Shown: in pieces, positions 55,599 to 64,000 of the stretch | How the letters are laid out: each line of letters opens with the position of its first letter | Numbering within the stretch: position 1 is the first letter of the stretch | NCBI RefSeq assembly: GCF_000422805.1 | Contig: NZ_AUGT01000021.1 | Location: 99,740 to 163,739 of the forward strand | From: Nocardioides halotolerans DSM 19273 | GTDB taxonomy: Bacteria > Actinomycetota > Actinomycetes > Propionibacteriales > Nocardioidaceae | DNA: 64,000 bases | Direction: 5' to 3' | Made by a program: the position numbers and the translations under genes | The notes under the pieces: generated by a model | The model's database searches: none | The model's input: the letters and a program-made list of their open reading frames with translations, nothing else | Told to the model about the DNA's origin: nothing

Positions 55599-55639
55599 CC
55601 CCCGAAGACCTCGGTCACCTCGGGGACTTCAGGCGCGGC

Positions 55640-56464
55640 TCAGAGGTCGGCCGCGGCGACGGCTGCCGACAGCGGCTCGAGCGCGGCGACGAGCTCGTCG
55701 AGCTCGGCCGGGCTCAGGGCGTCGTACGCCGGCGCGGCGAGCTCGTCGGTGAGCGCCTCGATGCTCGCCTTGCGCTCGCGGCCCGCGTCGGTGAACCGGC
55801 CCTCGGCGGTCACCAGCCCCCGCTCGCGCAGCCCGTCGACGACAGCGGCCAGCTGCTCCCCGGGCAGGTGCGAGACCCGGCCGAAGTCCTCGGCCCGCAT
55901 GTCGAGCGAGAGCGCGAGGAGCACGTGGGCCTCGGTGCGCCCGATCCCGTGCGCGGCCAGCGCGATGTTGTGACCGTCGCCCCGGTGCTCCCGGAGCAGG
56001 GTGGCGCCGTGCCACAGCCGGGCCACCGGCTCCTCCGGCACGGCGACCGCGCGGAGGCCGGCGTACAGCGCCCGGCCCTCGGTGGGTGCCCTGCTGCCGG
56101 CCCGGACCGCCAGCTCGCCGGCCCGGACGACGCCGGGGCAGCCGACGAAGTCCCCGAGCCCGTGCCGCAGGGCGTCGGCGCTGCCCCGCTCGCGGGTCTC
56201 GAGAGCCTGCGCCGGCGTCATCAGCGACCAGACGCGGGGGATGTGGCGAGCCACCTCGCCGGGCGCGAAGTTGTAGAAGACTGCGTCGACCACCTCGGCC
56301 GGCGCGTCGCCGAGGGGCGCGGCCCGGCCCGCGAAGTAGCCGTCCCAGTAGCTGCGACAGCCGAGCGCGAGGAACCGGTCGTTGCAGATGCCAGAGAACG
56401 TCGCCATCGCGATCGGCTCGAGCAGCTCGAACATGCGGCGGACGGTCGAACGGGGGTGGGGCAT
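55640..56464 (-). CDS. SCO6745-like protein
   Basis: Protein of 274 residues with helical N-terminal part (MFELLEPIAMATFSGICNDRFLALG, SYWDGYFAGRAAPLGDAPAEVV, FYNFAPGEVARHIPRVWSLM) and a C-terminal winged-helix-like part (RVSHLPGEQLAAVVDGLRERGLVTAEGRFTDAGRERK). The pattern matches the actinobacterial SCO6745 family, whose function is unknown; the C-terminal part resembles a MarR-type domain. AGGAG precedes ATG 56464. It lies downstream of the LuxR regulator, same strand. Confidence 0.82.
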   Translation of the reverse strand: MPHPRSTVRRMFELLEPIAMATFSGICNDRFLALGCRSYWDGYFAGRAAPLGDAPAEVVDAVFYNFAPGEVARHIPRVWSLMTPAQALETRERGSADALRHGLGDFVGCPGVVRAGELAVRAGSRAPTEGRALYAGLRAVAVPEEPVARLWHGATLLREHRGDGHNIALAAHGIGRTEAHVLLALSLDMRAEDFGRVSHLPGEQLAAVVDGLRERGLVTAEGRFTDAGRERKASIEALTDELAAPAYDALSPAELDELVAALEPLSAAVAAADL

Positions 56465-56558
56465 CGGTGATCGCTCCTGTGCGTCGTGGGGTGCTCCCGG
56501 AGGGAGCCGTCACCGCTACCACGAACGCGGCTGCCCGGATACGACAACCGGGGGCCGG

Positions 56559-59288
56559 TCAGGTCGACAGCGACTCGTCGGGCAGTGCCGCGAGCTCGGT
56601 GCGTGAGGTGATCTCGAGCTTGCTGAAGACGTTGCGCAGGTGGAAGTCGACGGTCCGCGGGCTGATGTAGAGGCGGGCGGCGACGTCCTTGTTGGAGAGG
56701 CCCTGGCGCACCAGCCCGGCGATCTGCGACTCCTGGGCGGTCAGGCCCGTGGGCACGAGCCGGTCGCCGCGGCGGGCGGTCTCGCCCGAGGCGCGCAGCT
56801 CCTGCCGGGCGCGCTCGGCCCAGGAGGTCGCCCCGAGCTCCTCGAAGGCGTCGAGGGCGGCGCGCAGCGGCGGGCGGGCGTCGGTGCGGCGGCGGGTGCG
56901 GCGCAGGTGCTCGCCGAGCGCCAGCTGGGTCCGGGCGCGCGCGGGACGCCGGGGAGAGCGCTCGTGCCACTCGAGCGCCCGCAGCAGGTTGTGCTCGACG
57001 TCGTCGCCGAGGACCGCGCGGCCGTGGTGGACCACCGCCCACGCCCAGGCCATGTCGGTGCCCTCCGCGAAGGCGTGGAGCTCGGCGAGCCACGCCTCGG
57101 CCAGGTCTCGCCGGTCGGCGCGCACGGCGGTCTCCACCCGGTCGAGGGCAGAGAGCCACCTCGCGACCGGCAGGTCGATCTGCTCGAGGTGGTGCAGGGC
57201 CGTCGCCGGGGGGACGTCCGGCTGCCGGGCGGCCGCCCAGTGCGTGAGGCCCGAGACGATCCCGGTGATCGCACCGCGTGGCGGGCGCTCGGCGAGGGCG
57301 GCCTCGAGCTCCTCGAAGACCTGGGGGGCGCGGCCCTCGCCGCGCAGCGCGGCGACCAGCGCGAGCTCGGCGAGAGGGAACGTGACGAGCTCGTCGAGGC
57401 CGAGGTTGCGGTCGAGCAGCAGCGCCTCCTGGGCGGCGGTGGTCGCCTCGGACCACGCGCCCGTGGCGATCCGGAACACGGCGCCGCGGGTGAGCGCGTG
57501 CTCGATCATCGTGATCGCTCCTGCGTCGCGGGCCTGCTGGAGCTGCAGGTCGTGCAGGTCGATGGCGCGCTCGTCGTCCCCGAGGTGCAGGGTGGCGATG
57601 GCGAGGTTCGACCGGAGCAGGGGCGGGGCGCCGGGGCCGAGGGGCGTGTCCCACGCCCGGCGCAGGGCGCGTGCCGCGGTGGACCAGTCGTCGCGGCTCA
57701 CGGCGGTGAACCCCTCGATCAGGGCGGCCGCCACGACCTGCTCGGGTCCGTCGGCGGCGGTCGGCGCCGGGGTGATCGTGGCCGGGTCGGGTGCGTCGCC
57801 GGCGCGTGCCCCGAACGACGCGAGCGCGGACGCCAGCACCGCGAGGACCCGGGCCCGCTCGACGTCGTACGCCGCCGCGGCGGCAGCCGCCCGGCACACG
57901 ATGCGGTAGCCGTCGTCGAGCGACCCGGTGTTCCACTCGACCTGCCCCTGGAGGACGAGGAGCTCGACGCGCAGCACCGGGTCGTCGGCGTCGACGAGCG
58001 CGGCCCGGACGATCCGGTCCGTCTCGAGCGCGCGGCCGGCCGACCAGCTCGAGACCGCCGCGTGGTGGAGCCGCTCCGCGCGGGCGGCCGGGTCGAGGGT
58101 GAGCTCGGCGGCGCGGTGCCAGGCCGCGGCCGCGGCCTCGTGCCCGCCGCGGGCCTGGGCGCGCTCGGCGGCCTGCACGAGCGCGGTGACGACCTCCTCG
58201 TCGGGACCCTCGGCGGCCGCCGCCAGGTGCCAGGCGCGCCGGTCCTCCTGCGGGGTGCCCGCCAGCGCGTCCGCCAGGGCACGGTGCACGCGGTGCCGCG
58301 CGGAGGTGGTGGCGGCGCCGTAGATCGCCGAGCGGACCAGCGGGTGACGCAGCGTCACGGCGTCGTCGTCGACCCGCACCAGCTCCGACCGCTCCGCCCG
58401 GTCGAGGTCGCCGATGCCCGCGCCGAGGGCCTCGGCCGCGCGCAGGACGGTCGCGGTGCGTCCGGTGTCGTCGGCCGCCGCGACGAGGAGCAGGGTCCGG
58501 GTCTCGTCGGGGAGGCGCCGGTAGCGCTCGAGGAACGCCTGCTCGACCCCGGCCGTCAGGGGCAGCCGCTCGGGCAGGCGCTCGCGACCGGCCAGCTGCT
58601 CGGCGTTCAGCGCGCCGGTGAGCTCGAGCAGCCCGAGGGGGTTGCCGCCGGTGGCCGCGCGCAGCTCGGCGCGCACCTGGGCGGCGACCGGGGTGCCCGA
58701 CCGGTCGGCGATGAGCGCGTCCGCGGCCTGGCCGTCGACCCCGGTCAGCTCCAGCACGGGCAGGTCGCGGACGTCGAAGGCGCCGGTCTCGTCGTCACGC
58801 ACGGCGAAGAGGAGTGCGACCGGCTCGCCCTCCAGGCGGCGGGCCGTGAAGAGGAGGGCGGCGGCGGAGGCGTCGTCGAGCCAGTGCGCGTCGTCGGCGA
58901 CGGCCAGCACGGGGCGGTCGGCGGAGACCTCGCTGAGCAGGTTGAGGGTGGCGAGATAGACGAGGTGCCGGTCCGGCACGCCGTCGCCGGTCTCGCCGAA
59001 CGCGGTCCTGAGGGCCTCCGCCTGCGGTGCCGGCACACCGTCGAGGTGGCTCAGGACCGGTCGGAGCAACCGGTGCAGCGCGGCGAAGGGGAGGGGCGCC
59101 TCGGACTCCACGCCTCGGGTGCGCAGCACCGTGAGCGTCTCCCCGGCCGAGTCGACGACGCTGTCCACGAGGGCGGTCTTGCCCACGCCGGGCTGCCCAC
59201 GCAGGAGGAGGGCCGCACCCTGTCCGTCGAGGGCCCGGTCGGTCAGGGCGCGCAGCTCCGCCTGCTCGCGCTCCCGTCCCCTCAGCAC
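56559..59288 (-). CDS. Large LuxR-family ATP-binding regulator
   Basis: LAL-type transcription regulator of 909 residues: N-terminal ATPase domain with P-loop LLRGQPGVGKTALVDSV and Walker B VLAVADDAHWLDD, a long helical repeat region (about 280-820), and C-terminal LuxR helix-turn-helix (LTAQESQIAGLVRQGLSNKDVAARLYISPRTVDFHLRNV). It may sense a ligand in the helical part. GTG 59288 lies seven bases after TAGGGT; a GTG at 59330 is the first in the frame. A possible regulator of the neighbouring pumps. Confidence 0.9.
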   Translation of the reverse strand: MLRGREREQAELRALTDRALDGQGAALLLRGQPGVGKTALVDSVVDSAGETLTVLRTRGVESEAPLPFAALHRLLRPVLSHLDGVPAPQAEALRTAFGETGDGVPDRHLVYLATLNLLSEVSADRPVLAVADDAHWLDDASAAALLFTARRLEGEPVALLFAVRDDETGAFDVRDLPVLELTGVDGQAADALIADRSGTPVAAQVRAELRAATGGNPLGLLELTGALNAEQLAGRERLPERLPLTAGVEQAFLERYRRLPDETRTLLLVAAADDTGRTATVLRAAEALGAGIGDLDRAERSELVRVDDDAVTLRHPLVRSAIYGAATTSARHRVHRALADALAGTPQEDRRAWHLAAAAEGPDEEVVTALVQAAERAQARGGHEAAAAAWHRAAELTLDPAARAERLHHAAVSSWSAGRALETDRIVRAALVDADDPVLRVELLVLQGQVEWNTGSLDDGYRIVCRAAAAAAAYDVERARVLAVLASALASFGARAGDAPDPATITPAPTAADGPEQVVAAALIEGFTAVSRDDWSTAARALRRAWDTPLGPGAPPLLRSNLAIATLHLGDDERAIDLHDLQLQQARDAGAITMIEHALTRGAVFRIATGAWSEATTAAQEALLLDRNLGLDELVTFPLAELALVAALRGEGRAPQVFEELEAALAERPPRGAITGIVSGLTHWAAARQPDVPPATALHHLEQIDLPVARWLSALDRVETAVRADRRDLAEAWLAELHAFAEGTDMAWAWAVVHHGRAVLGDDVEHNLLRALEWHERSPRRPARARTQLALGEHLRRTRRRTDARPPLRAALDAFEELGATSWAERARQELRASGETARRGDRLVPTGLTAQESQIAGLVRQGLSNKDVAARLYISPRTVDFHLRNVFSKLEITSRTELAALPDESLST

Positions 59289-59340
59289 GGCCCGCACCCT
59301 AGCGCCGCCTGCGGGGTGCGCGGCCGTCACGACCGGTCCG

Positions 59341-59574
59341 TCACCCGCGGACCGGGCACCCGAGCCGTTCGAGCACGGCCACCACGTCGTTGCGGTCGGC
59401 TGCCGCTCGCGCGGTCACGACGAGCGTGCCCGACGCGGCGTCCAGCTCGCAGGCCCGAATGCGGGGGTGCCGCTCCAGCTCGGCGCGCACCTGAGCGGCG
59501 GTGGCTGGATCGACCGGGCCGGCGAGGTCGAGGACGACCGAGCCGACGAAGGTGCGGGGCGTGCCGCGCATCAT
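59341..59574 (-). CDS. Small heavy-metal-associated-like domain lacking CxxC
   Basis: A 77-residue protein: TFVGSVVLDLAGPVDPATAAQVRAELERHPRIRACELDA, then GTLVVTARAAADRNDVVAVLERLGCPV. The beta-alpha-beta pattern is like HMA domains, but no CxxC metal site is present; single Cys residues occur at RACEL and LGCPV. AGGAGA six bases before ATG 59574 supports the start. It follows a His-rich MFS gene after 85 bases and probably shares its transcript. Confidence 0.7.
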   Translation of the reverse strand: MMRGTPRTFVGSVVLDLAGPVDPATAAQVRAELERHPRIRACELDAASGTLVVTARAAADRNDVVAVLERLGCPVRG

Positions 59575-59659
59575 CGCGCTCTCCTGCTGGCTCGGCACGC
59601 GGCCGGTCCCCGGTGCGGGCTGCACCGGGGACCGGCTGTGCGGGGGCGGGTCCTGGACG

Positions 59660-61189
59660 TCAGTGGCCGTGGCCGTGGGCGTGGCCGTGGCCCGCGGGCA
59701 CCGCGGCGTCCGGGTCGTGCCGGGGGAGCAGGAGCGTCGGCACGAGCAGCGCGGCCAGTCCGATCGCCACCGCGACGAACGCGTCCTGGCTGCCACCGAC
59801 GATCCCGGCGGGGGTGGTGAGGTCGCCGGCGACGGCGGTCAGGGCCGCCACCCCGAGAGCGGCACCGATCTCGTGGCCGGTCATCAGCAGGCCCGACCCG
59901 AGGCCGGACTGCTCCGGAGCGACGTCGCTCATCGCCGCGACGGAGATCGCCACGAACATCGGCCCGACACCGAGGCCGAGCAGCGCGAACCCGGGCAGCA
60001 CGTCGGTGACGTAGCTCGGGTCGGCGTCCACGCCGGCGAGCACGAGCGCGCCGGCTGCGGCGATCACGAGGCCGGTCACGATCAGCCGCTTGGCGCCGAC
60101 GTGGGCGAGGAGGTGCGACGCGACGGCGGCCGAGGCCGTGATGAACGCCGCGAGGGGCAGGAACTGCAGCCCCGCGACGAGCGCGGACGACCCCAGCACC
60201 TGCTGGAGGTAGAGCGAGCTCAGGAAGATCGCGCCGACGACGGCGCCGGTGACGCCGGCCATCACGACCGACGCGGACACCAGCGACCGGACCCGCCAGG
60301 TCGCGGGCGGGACGATCGGGGCGGCGACCTTGCGCTCGTTGACGACGAACCCGGTCAGCAGCGCGGCCGCGGCGCCCGCCGCTGCCAGGGTCTCGACGGC
60401 CGTCCAGCCGTGGCTGGTGGTCGACTCGACGGCGTACACCAGCGCGAGCAGGCCCGAGACGAGCAGCAGGGCGCCCGAGACGTCCAGGCGGCGGCGACCC
60501 GAGGTGGAGGCCGGCATCGACGGAACCTTGGCCAGCACGCCCACCAGCACGGCGACGCCGATCGGCACGTTGATGAAGAAGACCGCGCGCCAGTCGAACG
60601 CCGTGGTCAGGATGCCGCCGAAGAGCACGCCGGCGGCGATGCCCATGCTCGCGACGGTGCCCCAGAGGGCCAGCGCGGTGGCGCGCTGCCGGCCGGCGTA
60701 GCTCGCCATCACGATCGACATCGCGGCCGGCGTCAGCATCGCCGCGCCGGCGCCCTGGGCGCCGCGGGCGAGGACGAGGTTGAGGGCCGAGTCGGCGAAC
60801 CCTGCGGCGAGCGACCCGGTCGTGAACACCACGAGGCCCGTGAGGAACATCCGGCGCCGGTCGAACAGGTCCGCCATCCGCCCGCCGAGGAGGAGGAACC
60901 CGCCGCTGAGCAGGACGTAGGCGCTGACCGCCCACTGGTAGTCGCCCGACGACAGGCGCAGGTCCGTGGCGATGCTGGGAAGCGCGACGTTCACGACGCT
61001 GACGTCGAGGACGACCATCACCTGGGCCGCGAGCATGAGCGCGAGGACGGTCCAGGGGCGACGCGGCGGCTCGGCGTCCGGGCCGGTGTGATGCGGGCCG
61101 GAGTGATGCTGGCCGGTGTGGTGGCCGGTGTGGTGGCCGGTCTGGTGGTGGCCGTGACCGGCCGGCCGGTGGTGGAGCTCGGTGGACAT
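59660..61189 (-). CDS. DHA2-type MFS pump with His-rich ends
   Basis: Drug:H+ antiporter-like protein of 509 residues. The first 40 residues are His-rich (HHRPAGHGHHQTGHHTGHH), and the last ten too (GHGHAHGHGH). Between are about fourteen helices with VVLDVSVVNVALPSIATDL, FLLLGGRMADLFDRRRMFL, LVLARGAQGAGAAMLTPAAM and FFINVPIGVAVLVG. The His tails could bind divalent metal, and the downstream HMA-like gene hints at metal handling, but typical DHA2 pumps export drugs. AGGAGA precedes ATG 61189. Confidence 0.9.
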   Translation of the reverse strand: MSTELHHRPAGHGHHQTGHHTGHHTGQHHSGPHHTGPDAEPPRRPWTVLALMLAAQVMVVLDVSVVNVALPSIATDLRLSSGDYQWAVSAYVLLSGGFLLLGGRMADLFDRRRMFLTGLVVFTTGSLAAGFADSALNLVLARGAQGAGAAMLTPAAMSIVMASYAGRQRATALALWGTVASMGIAAGVLFGGILTTAFDWRAVFFINVPIGVAVLVGVLAKVPSMPASTSGRRRLDVSGALLLVSGLLALVYAVESTTSHGWTAVETLAAAGAAAALLTGFVVNERKVAAPIVPPATWRVRSLVSASVVMAGVTGAVVGAIFLSSLYLQQVLGSSALVAGLQFLPLAAFITASAAVASHLLAHVGAKRLIVTGLVIAAAGALVLAGVDADPSYVTDVLPGFALLGLGVGPMFVAISVAAMSDVAPEQSGLGSGLLMTGHEIGAALGVAALTAVAGDLTTPAGIVGGSQDAFVAVAIGLAALLVPTLLLPRHDPDAAVPAGHGHAHGHGH

Positions 61190-61268
61190 CTGGTTCTCCT
61201 CTGGGTCGAGCCGGCTCGTGCGGTGCCGGCGTCGAGAAGAGTCGTCGAGGTGGCTCACCGGTCGCGCT

Positions 61269-61348
61269 GGCGAAATCGCCGGGTTCGCGAGACCTGGTGA
61301 CCCGGCGCCCGGAGGGGTGCGAGCGCTCCGGAACCCGGCGATCTCGCC
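61269..61348. promoter_or_regulatory. Inverted 18-base arms between divergent MFS genes
   Basis: GGCGAAATCGCCGGGTTC (61269-61286) and GAACCCGGCGATCTCGCC (61331-61348) are complementary at 17 of 18 positions, separated by 44 bases. Each arm itself contains a near-palindrome GGCGANNTCGCC. They sit between the -10 regions of the two divergent pumps, so a dimeric or tetrameric repressor could bind both. Confidence 0.5.
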
Positions 61349-61385
61349 GGTGCGACCCGGCGGTCCCCGCCACGACGGTGTAGCC

Positions 61386-62780
61386 ATGACTCTCAGCCCC
61401 GCACCCGCCGTTGCCGCCTCGCCCCTGCCGGCCGAGCGCGCCACGAGCCGACGCCGAGCCCTCGCGCTCGGACTGCTGGTCTCGGCGCAGTTCGTGGTCA
61501 TGCTCGACACCTCGATCGTCAACGTGGCGCTGCCGTCCATCGAGGCCGACCTCGGGCTCAGCGCGAGCGCGCTGACCTGGGTCGTCAACGCCTACGTCCT
61601 GACCTTCGGGGGCCTGCTGCTGCTCCTCGGGCGGGTGGCGGACCTCGTGGGACGCCGCCGGATGTTCGGCGTCGGTGCCGCGCTGTTCACCGTGGGCACC
61701 CTGCTGGCCGCAGCCGCCGGCACGGGGTGGCTCCTCGTCGCGGGTCGCGTCGTGCAGGGGGCCGGGGCCGCGGCGCTCAGCCCCGCGGCGATGTCGCTGC
61801 TGCTCGTGACCTTCCCCGGCGAGCAGCGTGCTCGCGCCATGAGCCTGTGGGGCGCCGCATCGGCGATGGGCGGCGCGACCGGCGTCTTCGCCGGAGGACT
61901 GCTGGCCGGCGCCTTCGGCTGGTCCTCGGTCTTCCTCGTGACCGTGCCGGTCTCGGTGGCGGCCGTCGTGCTGAGCCGCCGGGTGCTCGACGACAGCGCG
62001 CGAGGCGTCAGGCGCCGCTTCGACGTCAGCGGTGCCGTCTTCGTGACGGGCGCGGTCGTCGCCCTGGTGCACGGCGCGCTGGGCGTCGGGGAGGGCGGCT
62101 GGCTCTCACCGCGGGTCGTCCTCGGCCTCGGCGGCGCGGTCGTGCTCCTGGGCGCCTTCGTCGCCGCCGAGCGCCGCGCGGCCGACCCGCTGGTCCCGCT
62201 CGAGCTCTTCCGCTCCCGCGTGCTCTCGGTCGGCGTCGCCCTCGCCGTGACGGGCGGCGCGACCCGGGCGTCCAGCTTCGTGCTGGTCGCGCTGTACCTC
62301 CAGAAGGAGCTCGCGATGGCGCCCGAGCGGGGCGGTCTCGCGATGGTCCCCACCTCCCTGACCGGCCTCGCCGTCTCCCTGACCCTCCTGCCCCGCGTCC
62401 TGAAGCGGTTCGGCCCCCGCCGCGCCATGATCGGTGGGCTGCTCGTGCTGGCCGCCGGACAGCTGTGGATCGCCCACGCACCCCTCGGTGCCGGCTACGC
62501 GGTCGGCGTGCTGCCCGGGCTGCTGCTGGTGGCCACCGGCGTCGCGCTGAGCTTCACGCCGACCACGATGGTCATCGCGTCAGCGGCCCCCGACACCCAC
62601 GCCGGGCTGGCCTCGGGGCTCGCCAGCTCGGCGACCCAGGTCGGCGCCGCTCTCGGCACGGCCACCTTCATCGGCATCGCCCTGGCGGGCTCCTCAGGCT
62701 TCACTGCAGCGTTCACGGTCGCCGCGGCGGTCGCGGTCGCCACGGCGCTGCTGGGGTGCACCGTCGCGCGGCGCTCCTGA
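61386..62780 (+). CDS. DHA2-type MFS efflux pump
   Basis: Drug:H+ antiporter-like protein of 464 residues, about fourteen helices. Motifs: VVMLDTSIVNVALPSIEADLG, LLLLLGRVADLVGRRRMFGV, LLVAGRVVQGAGAAALSPAAMSLLL and MVIASAAPDTHAGLASGLASS. ATG 61386 is chosen. It diverges from the His-rich pump and converges with the DUF222/HNH gene, five bases away. It lacks the His-rich ends. Confidence 0.92.
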   Translation: MTLSPAPAVAASPLPAERATSRRRALALGLLVSAQFVVMLDTSIVNVALPSIEADLGLSASALTWVVNAYVLTFGGLLLLLGRVADLVGRRRMFGVGAALFTVGTLLAAAAGTGWLLVAGRVVQGAGAAALSPAAMSLLLVTFPGEQRARAMSLWGAASAMGGATGVFAGGLLAGAFGWSSVFLVTVPVSVAAVVLSRRVLDDSARGVRRRFDVSGAVFVTGAVVALVHGALGVGEGGWLSPRVVLGLGGAVVLLGAFVAAERRAADPLVPLELFRSRVLSVGVALAVTGGATRASSFVLVALYLQKELAMAPERGGLAMVPTSLTGLAVSLTLLPRVLKRFGPRRAMIGGLLVLAAGQLWIAHAPLGAGYAVGVLPGLLLVATGVALSFTPTTMVIASAAPDTHAGLASGLASSATQVGAALGTATFIGIALAGSSGFTAAFTVAAAVAVATALLGCTVARRS

Positions 62781-62785
62781 TCGGC

Positions 62786-63976
62786 TCACGTGCGTCGGTG
62801 GAAGGTGTACTTCCCGGTGGGGAGTTGGTCGAGGTGGTAGCGGGGGTCGTGGGCTCGTGCGTGGTGGTGGGGGCAGAGTGAGATGAGGTCGCGGAGGTTG
62901 GTGTTGCCGCCGTATGTCCAGCGTTTCTGGTGGTGGGTGTGGGTCATGCCGGGTGGCCAGTCGCAGCCGTCGATCTCGCAGCCGCAGGCTTCGATGGTCT
63001 TGGCGATGCGTTGGGCCTCGGAGGCGAAGCGCTGCTTGCGGCCGAGGTCGAGGACGTGGGACTTGCCGTCCAGGACTGCGGGGAGGACGCCTGCTTCGCA
63101 GGCGAGCCGCCGTGCGGCACCGGGGGAGAGTCGTTCGCCGGTGTCGAGGTGGGCGGCCTTCAGCCGGCCCTCGAGCGCGTCGAGCGTCATCATCACGACG
63201 ACGGTGGCGTTGAGGCCGCCGGCCTTGGGGAGCTTCTTGTTGGGGTAGCGCTGGATGAGCTCGACGAACGCTTCTCCGAGGCGCTGCGGGGTGGGTCTCC
63301 GCTCGCTGAGTGGTCCTTTGGATGCCTGGTGCTTCGGCGCGGCCAGGGCGAACAGGTGCTTCTTGAGCATGGCGCCGGTGAGGGTGTCGAGGGTGAAGCG
63401 GCCGTGGGTCGTGCCGTGCCCGTCGTCCCAGATGGTCAGGCGGGTGGCTGCCGCGGCCCGGCGCTCTTCTCCTTCGAGGAGTGTGGCTTCGTGGGCGTCG
63501 GCGGTCTCGGGGGAGGTGACCTCGAGGATCCGCCTGCCGAGGACCTTCAGCTGCTTGGCGTCGAACTCGCGTGCGTACTCCAGGAGCCGCCGCTCGGCCT
63601 CAGCCGCGATCGCCGCGTCGAGGTCGTCGGGCAGGTCGGCGAGCGCCCGGAGGATGGCCTCGGATTGCTCGACGTGCACCCGACCGTCGGCGAGCGCGGT
63701 CCTGGTCGCCTCATGCAGCTCGAGCCCGTCGGCGAGCCGCATGGTCCGGTGGGCGTGGGTCTTCGTGGTGCGGGTGGTGGCGGCGTGCCAGGTGGCGGTC
63801 GAGGTCGCCCCGGTCTGGCCGGGGAGGTCGACACGGCCGGCGTGGGTCAGGAGTCGTGCTTCGAGCTCGGCGAGCTGTGCCTTGGCGGACTGGACTTCGG
63901 CGATGGTAGCGACGGTGTCGTCGGCGTTCATCGACCACACCGGTGTGTCCGCGACGGCGGAGAGTTCTTCACGCAC
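62786..63976 (-). CDS. DUF222/HNH (13E12-type) endonuclease family protein
   Basis: Protein of at least 396 residues: an N-terminal DUF222 region (TIAEVQSAKAQLAELEARLL, ATWHAATTRTTKTHAHRTMRLADGL, ADGRVHVEQSEAILRALADLP) and a C-terminal HNH domain (CEIDGCDWPPGMTHTHHQKRW, GGNTNLRDLISLCPHHHARAHD). GTG 63976 is a possible start; the frame remains open to the window edge, so the true start may lie beyond. A second, unbroken relative of the split gene at 7167. Nuclease function is inferred from the motif. Confidence 0.85.
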   Translation of the reverse strand: MREELSAVADTPVWSMNADDTVATIAEVQSAKAQLAELEARLLTHAGRVDLPGQTGATSTATWHAATTRTTKTHAHRTMRLADGLELHEATRTALADGRVHVEQSEAILRALADLPDDLDAAIAAEAERRLLEYAREFDAKQLKVLGRRILEVTSPETADAHEATLLEGEERRAAAATRLTIWDDGHGTTHGRFTLDTLTGAMLKKHLFALAAPKHQASKGPLSERRPTPQRLGEAFVELIQRYPNKKLPKAGGLNATVVVMMTLDALEGRLKAAHLDTGERLSPGAARRLACEAGVLPAVLDGKSHVLDLGRKQRFASEAQRIAKTIEACGCEIDGCDWPPGMTHTHHQKRWTYGGNTNLRDLISLCPHHHARAHDPRYHLDQLPTGKYTFHRRT

Positions 63977-64000
63977 GCCAGTGACCGCCCGGGTGACCGG

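Noticed and set aside
59301..59330. GTG 59330 as the LuxR start
   Set aside because: GTG 59288 is seven bases after TAGGGT and the recognisable domain begins right there; the upstream GTG would place the -10 box inside the gene.

Overview
The window is chromosomal DNA of a high-GC actinobacterium, most likely from the Nocardioides group (Propionibacteriales). The reasons are strong G/C bias at third codon positions, many GTG starts, the gene order around atpD-atpC, nucS, meaA, a Scy-like coiled-coil gene, mce, thiolase and meaB, the GlgE-type glucan pathway, an actinobacterial LexA box, an IdeR-like box and DUF222/HNH (13E12-type) genes. No rRNA, tRNA or CRISPR array was seen.

Layout. 1-2983: end of the atp operon, a DUF2550 membrane protein and an MFS permease. 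2984-8407: a DUF222/HNH gene with a LexA box, split by a 4,048-bp integrative element (3128-7184). The element carries a serine integrase, an HUH rolling-circle Rep, a possible small protein and an orphan membrane protein. 8417-16476: DUF72 protein, PduO-type cobalamin adenosyltransferase, STAS protein, ethylmalonyl-CoA mutase, an iron-responsive-looking ferritin pair, an FAD amino-acid oxidase and a sulfatase. 16477-24291: small enzymes, NucS, a secreted Ig-repeat protein, GNAT, a tandem 3-hydroxyacyl-CoA dehydrogenase and a peptidoglycan-binding protein. 24344-34210: transporters, a GH114-like protein, a hydrolase, a CGNR regulator/EamA pair, a STAS protein, an ECF sigma factor with a coupled membrane protein, an AI-2E family permease and the Scy-like protein. 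34304-38518: ccr, mce, thiolase and meaB. 38476-45212: a MerR/MFS pair, small membrane proteins, YjbR, a thioredoxin-fold/TPR protein, an NPQPLPP-motif protein and a GNAT-Nudix fusion. 45356-55598: glgE-treS-mak-glgB with divergent glgP. 55640-64000: SCO6745-like protein, a large LuxR regulator, two divergent DHA2-type MFS pumps and a second DUF222/HNH gene.

Working together. Thiolase, 3-hydroxyacyl-CoA dehydrogenase, Ccr, Mce and MeaA, with MeaB and the adenosyltransferase serving the B12 cofactor, make up much of the ethylmalonyl-CoA route for acetyl-CoA assimilation. Three of these loci carry a similar GGTKA-N8-TAACM dyad just upstream. GlgE, TreS, Mak and GlgB build alpha-glucan from trehalose and maltose 1-phosphate, and GlgP degrades it. 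Many genes (18 listed in the findings) have a TAnnnT -10 box 6-8 bases before the start codon, which points to widespread leaderless transcription.

Most unusual: the integrative element sits between the conserved Asn-Leu-Ala codons and the last histidines of an SOS-type HNH gene. Joining its 9-base att cores restores an uninterrupted 447-residue protein. Several non-coding repeats also stand out: a perfect 28-base palindrome present twice inside a longer conserved unit, a 139-base foldback, a nested inverted repeat supplying a stop codon, and two adjacent hairpins with the same 9-base loop on different stems.
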